The notes under the pieces: generated by a model
Told to the model about the DNA's origin: nothing
The model's database searches: none
The model's input: the letters and a program-made list of their open reading frames with translations, nothing else
Translations under genes and position numbers: made by a program
Assembly: GCF_014109725.1 (NCBI RefSeq)
Contig: NZ_CP058554.1
Location: 3,100,001 to 3,164,000, forward strand
DNA from: Comamonas piscis
GTDB taxonomy: Bacteria; Pseudomonadota; Gammaproteobacteria; Burkholderiales; Burkholderiaceae_C
Reading direction: 5' to 3'
DNA length: 64,000 nucleotides
Shown here: positions 18,675 to 28,880 of the stretch, piece after piece
How positions within the stretch are numbered: the first letter of the stretch is position 1
Layout: every line of letters starts with the position of its first letter

Positions 18675-21194
18675 ATGAATTCGACCGAGCGCCCCGCCAC
18701 CCCATCCAGCCCCCACCGCCCCCGCTTGGTGCAGATGTGGCAGAACTGGTGGCGCGGCCTGTCACCTTCGCGTCAGGACCGCTATGCGGCCATCGCGCCC
18801 TTGGTGGCGGTGGTGATGTTTTTTATCGCGATTGTTGCGGCCTTTTGGTACCTGCGCAGCGAAGAGCTGGAGCGCGAGCGCGAGGCCATGCGCCGCGACG
18901 TGGAATATGCGCAGCAGCGCATTCGCCTGCGCCTGTCCGAGCGCCAGGAGCAGCTGATGCGGCTGGCACGCGATGTGGGCAACCAGGACGTGGACAAGAA
19001 TGGCTTTAACGACCGGGCCGATACCTTGATCAGCCAGTACGCCGAGTTGCAGGCCCTCACGTGGATTGATCCCGGGCGCCAAGTGCGCGCCACGCAATTT
19101 GGCCCCAGCGTCGCGGCCGAGAACCTGTTGACCATCGATGAAGTGATCCAGAAAAAGGAACTGCTGGAGCTGTTTGAGATGGCACGCGACCTGCAGCAGC
19201 CCGTGTTCTCGCAACCGCTGGCGACCACCGAGACCGCGCCGATGCTGCTGCTGGAGGTGCCCATCAGCCAGAAGGGCCGCTTTGGCGGTGTGCTGCTGGC
19301 GGAGTTCTCGATCGAAAACCTGCTGCGCTACGGTACGCCGACGGAGATACTGGCGCGCTACGCTGTCACTATGCAAGACGGCAAAGGCACAACCTTGGCC
19401 GGCACACCGCTTACGCCCCGCGTCGCGGCCCAGCGTTTGCTGCCCTGGCGCGCCCAGCCCAATGAGTTTGATATGCCGGTAGCGCCGGTGGGCAACAGCT
19501 TGAAGCTACGCGCCCAGGGTTACCACACCTCACTGGGCCTGGTCAGCAATGGGCTGTTCTGGCTGGTCGGCGTGCTGAGCTTTATGACCGCCTGGCTGCT
19601 GGTGGCGACCTGGCGCCACACCCGCAAGCGCATCCGCGCGCAGGAAGCCTTGCAGGGGGAGACCAACTTCCGCCGAGCGATGGAGAATAGCGTGCTCACC
19701 GGCATGCGCGCACTTGATCTGCAAGGTCGCATCTCCTATGTGAATGCCGCCTTTTGCCAGATGACCGGTTGGAGCGAGGAAGAGCTGGTGGGCAAGTTGC
19801 CCCCCTACCCGTATTGGCCTGAAGGCGACCAAAGCACCTACCACGACATGCTTATCGATGAGATGAGCGGCAAGGTGTTCCCCGGCGGCTTCCAGATGCG
19901 GGTCAAGCGCAAGAATGGATCCATGTTCGAGGCGCGCCTCTATGTGTCGCCGCTGATTGATGGCCACGGCCGCCAGACCGGCTGGATGACGTCGATGACC
20001 GATATCACCGAGCCCAACCGCATCCGCGAGCAGCTGTCGGCCTCGTATGAACGCTTCACGATCGTGCTGGAGGCGCTGGACGCATCGGTGTCGGTAGCAC
20101 CACTGGGCAGCGCCGAGTTGCTGTTTGCCAACAAGCTCTACCGCCAATGGTTTGGCTCGCAGACTGTGGGCCATCTGCAGTTGGTGGCCCAGGCGGGCGT
20201 GCTGCCCAGCAACAGCAATGCCAGCACCAGCATGGACGACGAAGACGGGCTGATGGGCTTGCCCAGCGACGAGATCACCACGGCTGTCAGCGGCAATGCT
20301 GAGATCTACATCGCCGAGCTGGGCAAATGGCTGGAGGTGCGCTCACGCTACCTCAACTGGGTGGACGGGCGCTTGGCGCAGATGGTGATTGCCACCGACA
20401 TCACCCCACGCCGCCACGCCGAAGAGCAATCAGCACGCCAGGCCGAAAAGGCCGCGACCGTGAGCCGCCTGGTCACCATGGGCGAGATGGCATCGAGCGT
20501 GGCCCATGAGTTGAACCAGCCGCTGTCCGCCATCAGCAACTACTGCTCAGGGATGATCACCCGCGTGAAGAATGGCAGCCTCAGCGAAGAAGCCTTGCTG
20601 GGTGCGCTGGAGAAAACCGCTCACCAGGCTCAGCGCGCCGGGCAGGTGATCCACCGCATCCGTTCCTTTGTCAAACGCAGTGAACCCAACCGGTCCCTGG
20701 CCGATGTGAGCGACATCGTCAGCGAAGCGGTCGAGCTGGGCTCGATTGAGCTGAAGCGCCACAATGTGCGGCTTTCGCACCACGTTGCCGCCCGTTTACC
20801 CAAGGTCAACGTGGACAGCATTTTGATCGAGCAGGTGCTCATCAACCTGATGAAGAACGGTGCCGAATCCATTGCCAATGCAGAGCGCCCGGCGCACCAG
20901 CGCATGGTGGAGCTGCGTGTGGTTCCTCGAAAAATCGACGCCACGGATGTGATAGAGTTTTCTGTTCAAGATACGGGGCGCGGCCTGTCACCTGAAGCAC
21001 TGGAGCGCCTGTTCCAGGCCTTCTTCTCTACCAAGAGCGAAGGCATGGGAATTGGTCTCAATTTGTGTCGCAGCATTGTGGAATCTCACCATGGCCGAAT
21101 GCAGGCTGAGAACCTCTACAATGGTCCGGAGGTGACAGGTTGTAATTTCAGCTTCTGGATTCCGGTGGCATCCCAGGCGGAGTCGGCTGAATAG
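18675..21194 (+). CDS. membrane PAS-domain sensor histidine kinase (FixL/DctB-like)
   Basis: An 839-residue sensor kinase. Membrane segments lie at about 38-60 and 285-312, flanking a periplasmic domain of about 220 residues (CHASE/dCACHE-like, not identified with certainty). Then a PAS domain (about 331-450, NFRRAMENSVLTGMRALD), a second degenerate PAS-like region (455-590), the H-box VAHELNQPLSAISNY with His611, the N-box LMKNGAESIA near 724, DTGRGLSPE near 765 and GMGIGLNLCRSIVESHHG near 790. The H-box resembles FixL/DctB kinases. The ATG at 18675 is preferred over a start at 18624. It is followed after 36 bp by its probable response regulator. It is divergent from aceE; the signal is unknown. 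Confidence 0.92.
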   Translation: MNSTERPATPSSPHRPRLVQMWQNWWRGLSPSRQDRYAAIAPLVAVVMFFIAIVAAFWYLRSEELEREREAMRRDVEYAQQRIRLRLSERQEQLMRLARDVGNQDVDKNGFNDRADTLISQYAELQALTWIDPGRQVRATQFGPSVAAENLLTIDEVIQKKELLELFEMARDLQQPVFSQPLATTETAPMLLLEVPISQKGRFGGVLLAEFSIENLLRYGTPTEILARYAVTMQDGKGTTLAGTPLTPRVAAQRLLPWRAQPNEFDMPVAPVGNSLKLRAQGYHTSLGLVSNGLFWLVGVLSFMTAWLLVATWRHTRKRIRAQEALQGETNFRRAMENSVLTGMRALDLQGRISYVNAAFCQMTGWSEEELVGKLPPYPYWPEGDQSTYHDMLIDEMSGKVFPGGFQMRVKRKNGSMFEARLYVSPLIDGHGRQTGWMTSMTDITEPNRIREQLSASYERFTIVLEALDASVSVAPLGSAELLFANKLYRQWFGSQTVGHLQLVAQAGVLPSNSNASTSMDDEDGLMGLPSDEITTAVSGNAEIYIAELGKWLEVRSRYLNWVDGRLAQMVIATDITPRRHAEEQSARQAEKAATVSRLVTMGEMASSVAHELNQPLSAISNYCSGMITRVKNGSLSEEALLGALEKTAHQAQRAGQVIHRIRSFVKRSEPNRSLADVSDIVSEAVELGSIELKRHNVRLSHHVAARLPKVNVDSILIEQVLINLMKNGAESIANAERPAHQRMVELRVVPRKIDATDVIEFSVQDTGRGLSPEALERLFQAFFSTKSEGMGIGLNLCRSIVESHHGRMQAENLYNGPEVTGCNFSFWIPVASQAESAE

Positions 21195-21230
21195 CCAGCG
21201 CTATACCCATACTGATAGAAGGAATTGTGC

Positions 21231-21863
21231 ATGAGCTTGATCCCCAAAAAGGGCACGGTCTACGTAGTCGATGACGATGAAGCAGTTCGTGACTCGCTTC
21301 AATGGTTGCTGGAGGGCAAGGATTACCGCGTTCGCTGCTTCGATTCGGCCGAATCCTTCTTGGCGCGCTACGACGCCCGCGAAGTGGCTTGCCTGATCGT
21401 TGACATCCGCATGGGCGGCATGAGCGGCCTGGAGCTGCAGGACCGCCTGATCGAAAACAAGTCGCCGCTCCCCATCGTCTTCATCACCGGCCACGGCGAT
21501 GTGCCGATGGCGGTGGACACGATGAAAAAAGGCGCGATGGATTTCATCCAGAAGCCTTTTGATGAAGCCCAGCTCGATACCTTGGTCGAGCGCATGCTGG
21601 AGCAGGCACGCGATGCCTTCGCCGGCCACCAGCAAGCCGCCAGCCGCGATGCTCTGCTGGCCAAGCTCACCGGACGCGAGTCGCAAGTGCTTGAACGCAT
21701 TGTGGCCGGCCGCCTGAACAAGCAGATCGCCGATGACCTGGGCATCAGCATCAAGACGGTGGAAGCGCACCGCGCCAACATCATGGAAAAGCTCGGCGCC
21801 AATACCGTGGCAGATCTGCTCAAGATTGCCCTGGGCTCAAATGCAGCAGCCAAGGCAACGTGA
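21231..21863 (+). CDS. FixJ/NarL-type response regulator
   Basis: A 210-residue regulator with a receiver domain (VYVVDDDEAVRDSLQWLL; phospho-acceptor Asp58 in LIVDIRMGG; Thr in FITGHGD; Lys in IQKPFDE) and a C-terminal LuxR-type helix-turn-helix (LTGRESQVLERIVAGRLNKQ, then IKTVEAHRANIMEKLG). The PKPFDE-type and GHGDVPMAV features place it with FixJ/TodT/StyR. The ATG at 21231 follows GAAGGAATTGTGC. It is 36 bp downstream of the sensor kinase and ends at a strong terminator, so the pair is one transcription unit. Targets are unknown; the divergent aceE operon is a candidate. Confidence 0.95.
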   Translation: MSLIPKKGTVYVVDDDEAVRDSLQWLLEGKDYRVRCFDSAESFLARYDAREVACLIVDIRMGGMSGLELQDRLIENKSPLPIVFITGHGDVPMAVDTMKKGAMDFIQKPFDEAQLDTLVERMLEQARDAFAGHQQAASRDALLAKLTGRESQVLERIVAGRLNKQIADDLGISIKTVEAHRANIMEKLGANTVADLLKIALGSNAAAKAT

Positions 21864-21921
21864 TAAATTAGCGGCCTTCGCGCCCTGAGACTGACGCTTT
21901 AGCGACGCTACTCTTAGCGCA

Positions 21922-21956
21922 ATGCGCCTGTACCGGCCCCGGTACGGCGCATTTTT
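21922..21956 (+). terminator. rho-independent terminator after the response regulator
   Basis: Arms ATGCGCC/GTACCG and CGGTAC/GGCGCAT pair around a GCCC loop with one bulged base, followed by five T. It separates the two-component genes from folD. Confidence 0.85.
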
Positions 21957-22024
21957 CAATTCCGCGCTCCATGCTGGGGGCTCGCCCGGCTGCTGGACCA
22001 CGCGCAACCTTTTTGGATGACCAC

Positions 22025-22873
22025 ATGACTGCTCAATTGATCGATGGCAAGGCCCTCTCCCAGCAACTGCGTGCCGATGTCAAGGCGCGGGCCGACCAGC
22101 TCAAGGCCAAGGGCATCGTCCCGGGCCTGGCCGTCGTTCTGGTGGGCGACAACCAGGCGAGCCAAGTGTATGTGCGCAACAAGGTCAAGTCCTGCGAAGA
22201 GTGCGGCTTCCATTCGGTGCTGGAAAAGTACGATGCCAACATGACCGAGGCCGAGCTGCTGGCCCGTGTGGAAGCGCTCAACAACGATCCGAGCATCCAC
22301 GGCATCCTGGTGCAGCTGCCGCTGCCCAAGCACATCGACGACCACAAGGTCATCGAGGCCATCTCGCCCAGCAAGGATGTGGATGGTTTCCATGTGGCCA
22401 GCGCCGGTGCGCTGATGGTGGGCGAAGTGGGCTTCAAGGCCTGCACGCCCTACGGCTGCATGAAGATGCTCGAATCGATCGGCATGAAGGACCTGCGCGG
22501 CAAGCACGCGGTGGTCATCGGCCGCTCCAACATCGTCGGCAAGCCCATGGCCATGATGTTGCTGGCCGCGAACGCCACCGTCACCATCACCCACAGCGGT
22601 ACCGCTGACCTGGCTGCGATGACCCGCCAGGCGGACATCATCGTGGCCGCCGTGGGAAAGCTCAATGTGCTGACCGCCGACATGGTCAAGCCCGGTGCTG
22701 TGGTGATTGATGTGGGCATGAACCGCAATGCCGAAGGCAAGCTCTGCGGCGACGTGGATTTTGACGGCGTCAAGGAAGTCGCCGGCTACATCACCCCGGT
22801 GCCCGGCGGCGTGGGCCCGATGACCATCACCATGCTGATGGTCAACACCCTGGAGTCGGCCGAGCGCGCCTGA
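22025..22873 (+). CDS. folD: bifunctional methylenetetrahydrofolate dehydrogenase/cyclohydrolase
   Basis: A 282-residue FolD that interconverts 5,10-methylene-THF and 10-formyl-THF with NADP. Family motifs are [20 protein letters not shown] (with the catalytic lysine), [13 protein letters not shown], the NADP-binding [14 protein letters not shown] and the C-terminal [11 protein letters not shown] signature. The ATG at 22025 begins [11 protein letters not shown]; 18 upstream codons are open but unconserved. It is monocistronic, bracketed by terminators at 21922-21956 and 22936-22976. Confidence 0.97.
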   Translation: MTAQLIDGKALSQQLRADVKARADQLKAKGIVPGLAVVLVGDNQASQVYVRNKVKSCEECGFHSVLEKYDANMTEAELLARVEALNNDPSIHGILVQLPLPKHIDDHKVIEAISPSKDVDGFHVASAGALMVGEVGFKACTPYGCMKMLESIGMKDLRGKHAVVIGRSNIVGKPMAMMLLAANATVTITHSGTADLAAMTRQADIIVAAVGKLNVLTADMVKPGAVVIDVGMNRNAEGKLCGDVDFDGVKEVAGYITPVPGGVGPMTITMLMVNTLESAERA

Positions 22874-22935
22874 TCTCCGCAAAATCGCCTCGATGCTGCG
22901 GCCCCTTATCGCGGCAGTAAAACTATGAAAACGAT

Positions 22936-22976
22936 AGCTGTTGGCATCCGCTTAGCCGGTGCCAGCAGCTTTTTTT
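22936..22976 (+). terminator. rho-independent terminator after folD
   Basis: Arms AGCTGTTGGCA and TGCCAGCAGCT (one G-T pair) enclose a 13-base loop and are followed by a run of T. Confidence 0.85.
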
Positions 22977-23076
22977 ATGCTTAAATGAAAGGCAAGACCC
23001 AAGTGGCAGCATGCTTTAAAAGGCTGTGCCAACATGGCATTGATTGCGGGCCACTCGACCCCATATAGACAGCACC

Positions 23077-25134
23077 ATGACCAATCCATTGCTCGACTTC
23101 AGCGGCCTGCCCCGCTTTGACCAGGTTCAACCTGCACACATCGCCCCCGCCATCGACCAGCTGCTCAGCGAAAGCGAGACAGCCCTCAAGACGGTGACCG
23201 CGCCCGACTTTCCCGCGCAATGGAACGAGATCGCCAAGGTGCTCGATGTGACCACCGAAAAGCTCGGCCGCGCCTGGGGCATGGTCGGCCATCTCAACTC
23301 CGTCGCCGACACCCCTGAGCTGCGCGCCGCCTACAACGCCGAGATGCCCAAGGTGACGGCATTCTGGACACAGCTGGGCGCCGACGAAGCGCTGTACGCC
23401 AAATACAAGGCGATTGACCCTGCGACGTTGAACAGCGAGCAAAAACAGGCCTGGGACAACGCCATGCGCAACTTTGTGCTGGGCGGAGCCGAACTGCAAG
23501 GTGAAGCACGCGAGACCTATGCCGCGCTGCAAGAAAAGAGCGCCATCGCTTGCCAAAAGTACAGCGAAAACGCGATGGACTCCACCGACCAGTTTGCCTA
23601 CTACGCAGAGCTGGACGAGCTGGCCGGCGTGCCCCAAGACGTCATCCAGGCCGCCCGCGCTGCAGCCGAGGCTGACGGCAAGCCTGGCTACAAGCTGACC
23701 TTGAAGATCCCCAGCTACCTGCCGGTGATGCAATTTGCCAAGAGCAGTGTGCTGCGCGAAAAGCTCTACCGCGCCTACACCACGCGGGCCAGCGAGTTTG
23801 GCGATACCAAGCTGGACAACACGCCGCTGATGGTCGAGATTCTGAAAATCCGCGAACAAGAGGCACATCTGCTGGGCTACCCCAGCTTTGGCGAGCTGTC
23901 GGTGGCGCCCAAGATGGCGCAATCCTCTGCCCAGGTGATGGAGTTCTTGCAAGAGCTGGCCAGCAAGGCCAAGCCCTATGGCCAAAAAGATGTGCAAGAC
24001 CTGCGCGACTACGCCCGCACCGAGCTGGGCCTGGACAACCCGCAAGCCTGGGACTGGGGCTACATTGGCGAGCACCTGAAAGAAGCGCGCTATGCCTTCA
24101 GCGAGCAGGAGCTGAAGCAGTACTTTCCGGCGCCCAAGGTGCTGGCGGGCCTGTTCCGCATTGTCGAAACCTTGTTTGGCGTACAGATCAAGGGCGATCT
24201 GGCGCCCGTTTGGAACCAGGATGTAGGCTTCTACCGCATCGAGCGCGACGGCGCGCTGGTGGGCCAGTTCTACCTGGATCCCCCTGCCCGCAACGGCAAG
24301 CGTGGTGGTGCCTGGATGGACGATGTGCGCACCCGCTGGCTGCGCCCTGACAATGGCGAGCTGCAAACCCCGATCGCGCACCTGGTCTGCAATTTTGCAG
24401 CCGGCGTCGATGGCAAGCCGGCACTGCTGACGCATGACGACGTCATCACCCTCTTCCATGAGACCGGCCACGGTCTGCACCACATGCTCACCCAGGTTAA
24501 TGAGCGCGATGTCTCCGGCATCGGTGGCGTGGAATGGGATGCGGTCGAGCTGCCCAGCCAGTTCATGGAAAACTTCTGCTGGGAATGGGAAGTACTGCGC
24601 CACATGACGGCCCATGTCGACACTGGCGAGCCTCTGCCGCGCGCGCTGTACGACAAGATGATTGCGGCCAAGAATTTCCAATCCGGCATGCAGACCCTGC
24701 GCCAGATCGAGTTCTCGCTGTTTGACATGCGCATCCACACCGAGCTGTCGGGTGACGGCATCAACGCAGACGCCATCTATGGCGTGATGCGCGATGTGCG
24801 CCGTCAGGTAGCCGTGCTGGACCAGCCTGACTTCAACCGCATGCCCAATACCTTCACGCATGTGTTTGCTGGTGGCTATGCAGCCGGTTACTACAGCTAC
24901 AAGTGGGCCGAGGTGCTGTCGGCCGATGCCTTTGCCAGCTTTGAAGAAGCGGCCAAGAAGCGCGGCAGCAGCGATGTGGTGGACCCAGAAGTCGGTCAGC
25001 GCTACCTGCATGCCATCTTGGAAGCGGGGGGCAGCCGCCCAGCGATGGAGTCGTTCAAGGCCTTCCGCGGCCGCGAGCCCCAGCTCGATGCCTTGCTGCG
25101 CCACCAGGGCATGGCCGAGCCGCTGACGGTCTGA
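23077..25134 (+). CDS. prlC: M3-family zinc metallopeptidase (oligopeptidase A)
   Basis: A 685-residue cytoplasmic oligopeptidase of the M3 family (thimet-like), which degrades short peptides including signal-peptide remnants. The zinc site is LFHETGHGLHHML (HExxH, first His about 461), with the third ligand Glu in the following helix (GVEWDAVELPSQFMEN). The start MTNPLLDFSGLPRFDQV resembles E. coli PrlC (MTNPLL). The length agrees with the 680-residue family norm. An upstream in-frame ATG at 23044 adds 11 residues without similarity. It stands alone between terminators; a GC hairpin lacking a T-run lies just after it at 25148-25168. Confidence 0.95.
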   Translation: MTNPLLDFSGLPRFDQVQPAHIAPAIDQLLSESETALKTVTAPDFPAQWNEIAKVLDVTTEKLGRAWGMVGHLNSVADTPELRAAYNAEMPKVTAFWTQLGADEALYAKYKAIDPATLNSEQKQAWDNAMRNFVLGGAELQGEARETYAALQEKSAIACQKYSENAMDSTDQFAYYAELDELAGVPQDVIQAARAAAEADGKPGYKLTLKIPSYLPVMQFAKSSVLREKLYRAYTTRASEFGDTKLDNTPLMVEILKIREQEAHLLGYPSFGELSVAPKMAQSSAQVMEFLQELASKAKPYGQKDVQDLRDYARTELGLDNPQAWDWGYIGEHLKEARYAFSEQELKQYFPAPKVLAGLFRIVETLFGVQIKGDLAPVWNQDVGFYRIERDGALVGQFYLDPPARNGKRGGAWMDDVRTRWLRPDNGELQTPIAHLVCNFAAGVDGKPALLTHDDVITLFHETGHGLHHMLTQVNERDVSGIGGVEWDAVELPSQFMENFCWEWEVLRHMTAHVDTGEPLPRALYDKMIAAKNFQSGMQTLRQIEFSLFDMRIHTELSGDGINADAIYGVMRDVRRQVAVLDQPDFNRMPNTFTHVFAGGYAAGYYSYKWAEVLSADAFASFEEAAKKRGSSDVVDPEVGQRYLHAILEAGGSRPAMESFKAFRGREPQLDALLRHQGMAEPLTV

Positions 25135-25240
25135 GCGGGACGACCTAGGGGCGCTGGTTCAGCGCCCCCCAGAGTCCTCAGCCAGCCTTGGCGCCGCGCA
25201 GGCATAATGGCGCCACAACAGCTATAGAGAGGGAATAGGC

Positions 25241-25900
25241 ATGAAGACAAAGGCTTTGGCAAGCATGCTGGTTGGCACCGCAATCGCTTGTGCCGCTGGC
25301 TTGGCAAGCGCACAAACGGTGTATCGCATTGTGGGCCCCGATGGGCGGGTCACCTTTTCGGACCGCGCACCTACCTCGGACACCCCCAGCCAGTCGCTCT
25401 CGACCGGCGCGGTCACGGAGCCCGCCGGCACCCGCTTGAATGATTTGCCACTGGAAGTCAAGCAAGCCGCAACCAAGTATCCTCTGACCTTCTACACCAG
25501 CAAAGACTGCGGTGCCTGCGATACCGCCCGCCGATACCTGCTGACCCGTGGCATTCCTTTTTCAGAAAAAACGGTCACCTCCAACCAAGAAATCCAGGCC
25601 CTGCGCAAGCTCAACGCCGAGGGCACGATCCCGTTTGCGACCTTGGGCGGCCAGCATTTGAGTGGCTTTAATGAAAACGACTGGAGCGCCTACCTGGATG
25701 CCGCCGGCTACCCGGCCCAGTCCAAGCTGCCCTCCAGCTACCGCCCGGCACCTGCGCAGCCGCTGATCCCCAAAGTGATTGCACCAGCAGCACCTGCGGC
25801 CACGCAGCCTGCAGATACCGACGGCACACCGGCTTCCGGCAACCCCAACGTCGAGCCGGATCGCGTGACGCCCAACAACCCCACCGGGATTGTTTTCTAA
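25241..25900 (+). CDS. exported DUF4124 / glutaredoxin-like protein
   Basis: A 219-residue exported protein. Residues 1-24 form a Sec signal (MKTKALASML...GLASA). A DUF4124-like strand pair follows (QTVYRIVGPDGRVTFSDRAP), then a glutaredoxin/thioredoxin-fold domain from about 80 (LTFYTSKDCGACDTARRYL, with Cys90-Gly-Ala-Cys93) including IPFATLGG with the cis-proline. The tail from about 155 is Pro/Ala-rich and disordered. DUF4124-glutaredoxin fusions are frequent in betaproteobacteria; a periplasmic thiol-redox or glutathionylation role is inferred. It is monocistronic with a strong terminator. Confidence 0.88.
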   Translation: MKTKALASMLVGTAIACAAGLASAQTVYRIVGPDGRVTFSDRAPTSDTPSQSLSTGAVTEPAGTRLNDLPLEVKQAATKYPLTFYTSKDCGACDTARRYLLTRGIPFSEKTVTSNQEIQALRKLNAEGTIPFATLGGQHLSGFNENDWSAYLDAAGYPAQSKLPSSYRPAPAQPLIPKVIAPAAPAATQPADTDGTPASGNPNVEPDRVTPNNPTGIVF

Positions 25901-25925
25901 ATCCAAGTACCGCACACCACAAAAA

Positions 25926-25965
25926 ATGGCCCGACCAGGCATTGCCTGCGTCGGGCCATTTTTTT
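25926..25965. terminator. bidirectional rho-independent terminator
   Basis: Arms ATGGCCCGAC and GTCGGGCCAT, flanked by an A-run and a T-run, lie between the convergent glutaredoxin-like gene and rpiA. Confidence 0.88.
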
Positions 25966-25979
25966 CCAGGCTTGGCGGC

Positions 25980-26651
25980 TTAAAACTCGAGCGTCTCTAC
26001 ACCTTGCTCCGTGCCCAACAAGCAGACAGCAGCTTTCTGGTGCGCAAACACACCCACGGTGATGACGCCCGGCCACTGGTTCACTTCAGCCTCAAAAGCA
26101 GCGGGGTCGGCAATCGCCAGGCCCGTAACATCCAGAATGTGCTGGCCGTTGTCCGTCACCAGCGGCTGTCCATCCTTGAAGCGCAGCGTAGCCTGGCCCC
26201 CCTTTGCCGCAAAGCGGCGGGCGATTTGCGTGGCTGCCATGGGGATAACTTCGACCGGTAGCGGGAACACGCCCAAGGTTTGCACACGTTTGGAGGCATC
26301 GGCAATGCAGATAAAGCGCTCGGCCAGCGCAGCGACGATCTTCTCGCGCGTCAACGCAGCGCCGCCGCCCTTGACCATAAAACCCTGGTGGTCGATTTCA
26401 TCGGCGCCATCAATATAGACCGCAAGGCGCTCCACCTCATTGGCATCAAACACCTTGATGCCCAGCGCTTGCAGGCGCTCGGTGCTGGCGACGGAGCTGG
26501 ACACAGCGCCCGGAATCTGGTCCTTGATGGTGGCCAGCGCATCAATGAACTTGTTGACCGTGGAGCCGGTGCCCACGCCCACAATTTCTCCGGCCACCAC
26601 ATATTGCAGTGCGGCGCGGCCAACTTCGGTCTTTAATTCGTCTTGAGTCAT
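25980..26651 (-). CDS. rpiA: ribose-5-phosphate isomerase A
   Basis: A 223-residue RpiA that interconverts ribose-5-phosphate and ribulose-5-phosphate. The phosphate-binding [14 protein letters not shown], the [12 protein letters not shown] motif with catalytic Asp, and the [15 protein letters not shown] block are intact. The start [11 protein letters not shown] matches E. coli RpiA (MTQDELK). It is divergent from pyrD, with only 54 bp between starts. Confidence 0.97.
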   Translation of the reverse strand: MTQDELKTEVGRAALQYVVAGEIVGVGTGSTVNKFIDALATIKDQIPGAVSSSVASTERLQALGIKVFDANEVERLAVYIDGADEIDHQGFMVKGGGAALTREKIVAALAERFICIADASKRVQTLGVFPLPVEVIPMAATQIARRFAAKGGQATLRFKDGQPLVTDNGQHILDVTGLAIADPAAFEAEVNQWPGVITVGVFAHQKAAVCLLGTEQGVETLEF

Positions 26652-26705
26652 GGTAGTGCGATCAGATCAGCGAAAATGCAAACAACGCCTTGATTATCCC
26701 ATCCC

Positions 26706-27761
26706 ATGTCCCTGATCCCCTACTCTCTCTCTCGCGCAGTTCTGTTTGGCATGCAGCCCGAGGCTGCCCATGACCTGACGATGGACATGCTGGCCAAGGG
26801 CCAGAACACCCCGCTGGCCTGCGCCTGGCGCCAAAGCCGGGTCAGTGACCCCATCACCTTGGCGGGGCTGCAGTTCCCCAACCGGGTGGGCATGGCAGCT
26901 GGGTTGGACAAGAATGCGCGCGCCATCGATGGCCTGGGCGCCATGGGTTTCGGCTTTGTCGAGGTGGGCACGGTCACGCCCCTAGCGCAGCCGGGCAACC
27001 CCAAGCCGCGCATGTTCCGCATCCCGGAGCGCGATGCGCTGATCAATCGCCTGGGCTTCAACAACGAAGGGCTGGCAGCCTTTGTCGCCAATGTGAAGAA
27101 GGCCCAGTTCCGCAAGCAGGCATCGCCGCTGTTGCTCGGCCTCAACATTGGCAAGAATGCGGCCACACCGATGGAGAACGCCACCAGCGACTACCTGGCT
27201 TGCCTCGATGGCGTCTACCCCCATGCGGACTACATCACGGTCAATATCAGCTCGCCCAATACCAAGAACCTGCGAGCGCTGCAAAGCGACGAGGCGCTGG
27301 ACGCGTTGCTGAGCGCCTTGGTACAGCGCCGCGAGCAGTTGGCACGCGAGCATGGCCAATACAAACCAGTGTTCTTGAAGATCGCCCCCGATCTGACGGA
27401 AGAGCAGGTCAGCGTGATCGCCAACAGCCTCAAGGCCCATGGCATGGATGGCGTCATCGCCACCAACACCACCATCAGCCGCGATGCCGTGCAAGGCCTG
27501 CAACATGCCGAGGAAACCGGCGGCCTCTCCGGCCGCCCGGTGTTTGAGGCCAGCAATGCCGTCGTCCGCCAGCTGCGTGCGGCGCTTGGCCCGCAGTTCC
27601 CCATCATTGGGGTGGGCGGCATCTTGAGCGATGCCGATGCGGTCGAGAAAATCAAGGCCGGTGCCGACGTGGTGCAGATTTATACGGGATTGATCTATCG
27701 AGGGCCAGCGCTGGTGACCGAGATCGCGCAGGCGCTAAAGGCGCAAGCCAGCGGCCGCTGA
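26706..27761 (+). CDS. pyrD: quinone-dependent dihydroorotate dehydrogenase (class 2)
   Basis: A 351-residue FMN enzyme that oxidises dihydroorotate to orotate with quinone as acceptor. The N-terminal amphipathic membrane-association segment ([20 protein letters not shown]) marks class 2. Other motifs are [11 protein letters not shown], the [11 protein letters not shown] block with the catalytic Ser typical of class 2, and the FMN-phosphate loop [15 protein letters not shown]. It is monocistronic, ending at a terminator at 27785-27813. Confidence 0.97.
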   Translation: MSLIPYSLSRAVLFGMQPEAAHDLTMDMLAKGQNTPLACAWRQSRVSDPITLAGLQFPNRVGMAAGLDKNARAIDGLGAMGFGFVEVGTVTPLAQPGNPKPRMFRIPERDALINRLGFNNEGLAAFVANVKKAQFRKQASPLLLGLNIGKNAATPMENATSDYLACLDGVYPHADYITVNISSPNTKNLRALQSDEALDALLSALVQRREQLAREHGQYKPVFLKIAPDLTEEQVSVIANSLKAHGMDGVIATNTTISRDAVQGLQHAEETGGLSGRPVFEASNAVVRQLRAALGPQFPIIGVGGILSDADAVEKIKAGADVVQIYTGLIYRGPALVTEIAQALKAQASGR

Positions 27762-27784
27762 TCCCCCATCCGGCAAGCGCTCAC

Positions 27785-27813
27785 AAGGCCAGCAGCGTTT
27801 GCTGGCCTTTTTT
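27785..27813 (+). terminator. rho-independent terminator after pyrD
   Basis: Arms AAGGCCAGCA and TGCTGGCCTT with a five-base loop and a six-base T-run. Confidence 0.88.
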
Positions 27814-27851
27814 GTATCGGCTTCTGATCTGGAAGGCAAGCGCCCATGGCT

Positions 27852-28880
27852 TCAGGTCGCCACTTTTAAGGTGGCAAGGCCCAGCTTGGCCAGCAGCTGC
27901 GCATCACTTTTCGCCTCCGGGTTTCCGGTCACCAGCAGCTTGTCGCCATAGAAGATGGAATTGGCACCAGCCATAAAGCACAGCGTTTGCACCGCCTCGC
28001 CCAATTGCTGGCGGCCGGCAGACAGGCGTATGCGGGCCTGGGGCATCACAATACGGGCGACCGCAATCACACGCACAAAATCCAGCGAATCCACCGGCGC
28101 GCTGTCCGCCAACGGCGTGCCGGGCACCCGTACCAGGCTGTTGATGGGCACGGACTCTGGGTAGGGCTGCATATTGGCCAGTTGGGCCAGCAAGGCCGCG
28201 CGGTCCACCACCTCCTCTCCCATCCCCACAATGCCGCCGCAGCACACCCTGATGCCGGCGGCACGAACATGGGCCAGCGTATCGAGGCGCTCCTGGTACT
28301 GGCGGGTGCTCACGACATCGCGGTAATACGCCGGCCCGGTGTCCAGGTTGTGGTTGTAGTAGTCGAGACCGGCATCGCTCAACGCCTGCGCCTGCTCGGG
28401 CGCCAACATGCCCAGGGTGGCGCAGCTCTCCAGGCCCAGTGCCTTGACAGCCGAGATCATCGCGCTGACCTGGGCGATATCCCTGTCCTTGGGTGCACGC
28501 CAGGCGGCCCCCATGCAAAAGCGGCTGGCACCCGCGTCCTTGGCCGCTTGTGCAGCGCGGACTACCTCTGCCACATCCATCAGCTTGTCGGCCTTGACCC
28601 CCGTGTCGTAGGCCGCTGACTGCGGGCAGTAGCCGCAGTTCTCCGGGCAGCCACCTGTCTTGACCGAAAGCAAGGTTGCCAGCTCGATATCACCCGCCAG
28701 CCAGTGCGCATGGTGCACCGTCTGCGCGTGGAACATCAAGGCCATAAAGGGCATATCAAACAGGGCCTGTACCTGGGCTACAGGCCAGGGCTCTGCGGCC
28801 TTCGTCTGATCGGTCACCGCTACTTTGGGATGCCAATGCAGAGCCGATGTCGTCGTACCAGGGTTATGGGGGCTGGACAT
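27852..28880 (-). CDS. bioB: biotin synthase
   Basis: A 342-residue radical SAM enzyme that inserts sulfur into dethiobiotin. The 4Fe-4S motif is [11 protein letters not shown], followed by the [12 protein letters not shown] block and [13 protein letters not shown], both diagnostic of BioB, and [11 protein letters not shown] near the C-terminus with the conserved Arg of the 2Fe-2S site. GGAGATTTCCC precedes the ATG at 28880. The other bio genes are not in the window. Confidence 0.97.
   Translation of the reverse strand: MSSPHNPGTTTSALHWHPKVAVTDQTKAAEPWPVAQVQALFDMPFMALMFHAQTVHHAHWLAGDIELATLLSVKTGGCPENCGYCPQSAAYDTGVKADKLMDVAEVVRAAQAAKDAGASRFCMGAAWRAPKDRDIAQVSAMISAVKALGLESCATLGMLAPEQAQALSDAGLDYYNHNLDTGPAYYRDVVSTRQYQERLDTLAHVRAAGIRVCCGGIVGMGEEVVDRAALLAQLANMQPYPESVPINSLVRVPGTPLADSAPVDSLDFVRVIAVARIVMPQARIRLSAGRQQLGEAVQTLCFMAGANSIFYGDKLLVTGNPEAKSDAQLLAKLGLATLKVAT

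Noticed and set aside
21864..22024. A riboswitch or small RNA upstream of folD
   Set aside because: The structure seen is a simple terminator hairpin with T-run after the response regulator; no THF-riboswitch-like core was recognised.
22981..25104. A 707-codon leftward open frame opposite the M3 oligopeptidase gene
   Set aside because: The plus strand encodes an intact zinc peptidase; the antisense frame has no motifs.
25148..25168. GC-rich hairpin after the M3 peptidase as a rho-independent terminator
   Set aside because: The arms GGGGCGCTG/CAGCGCCCC are strong, but no T-run follows, so it is not called as a terminator.
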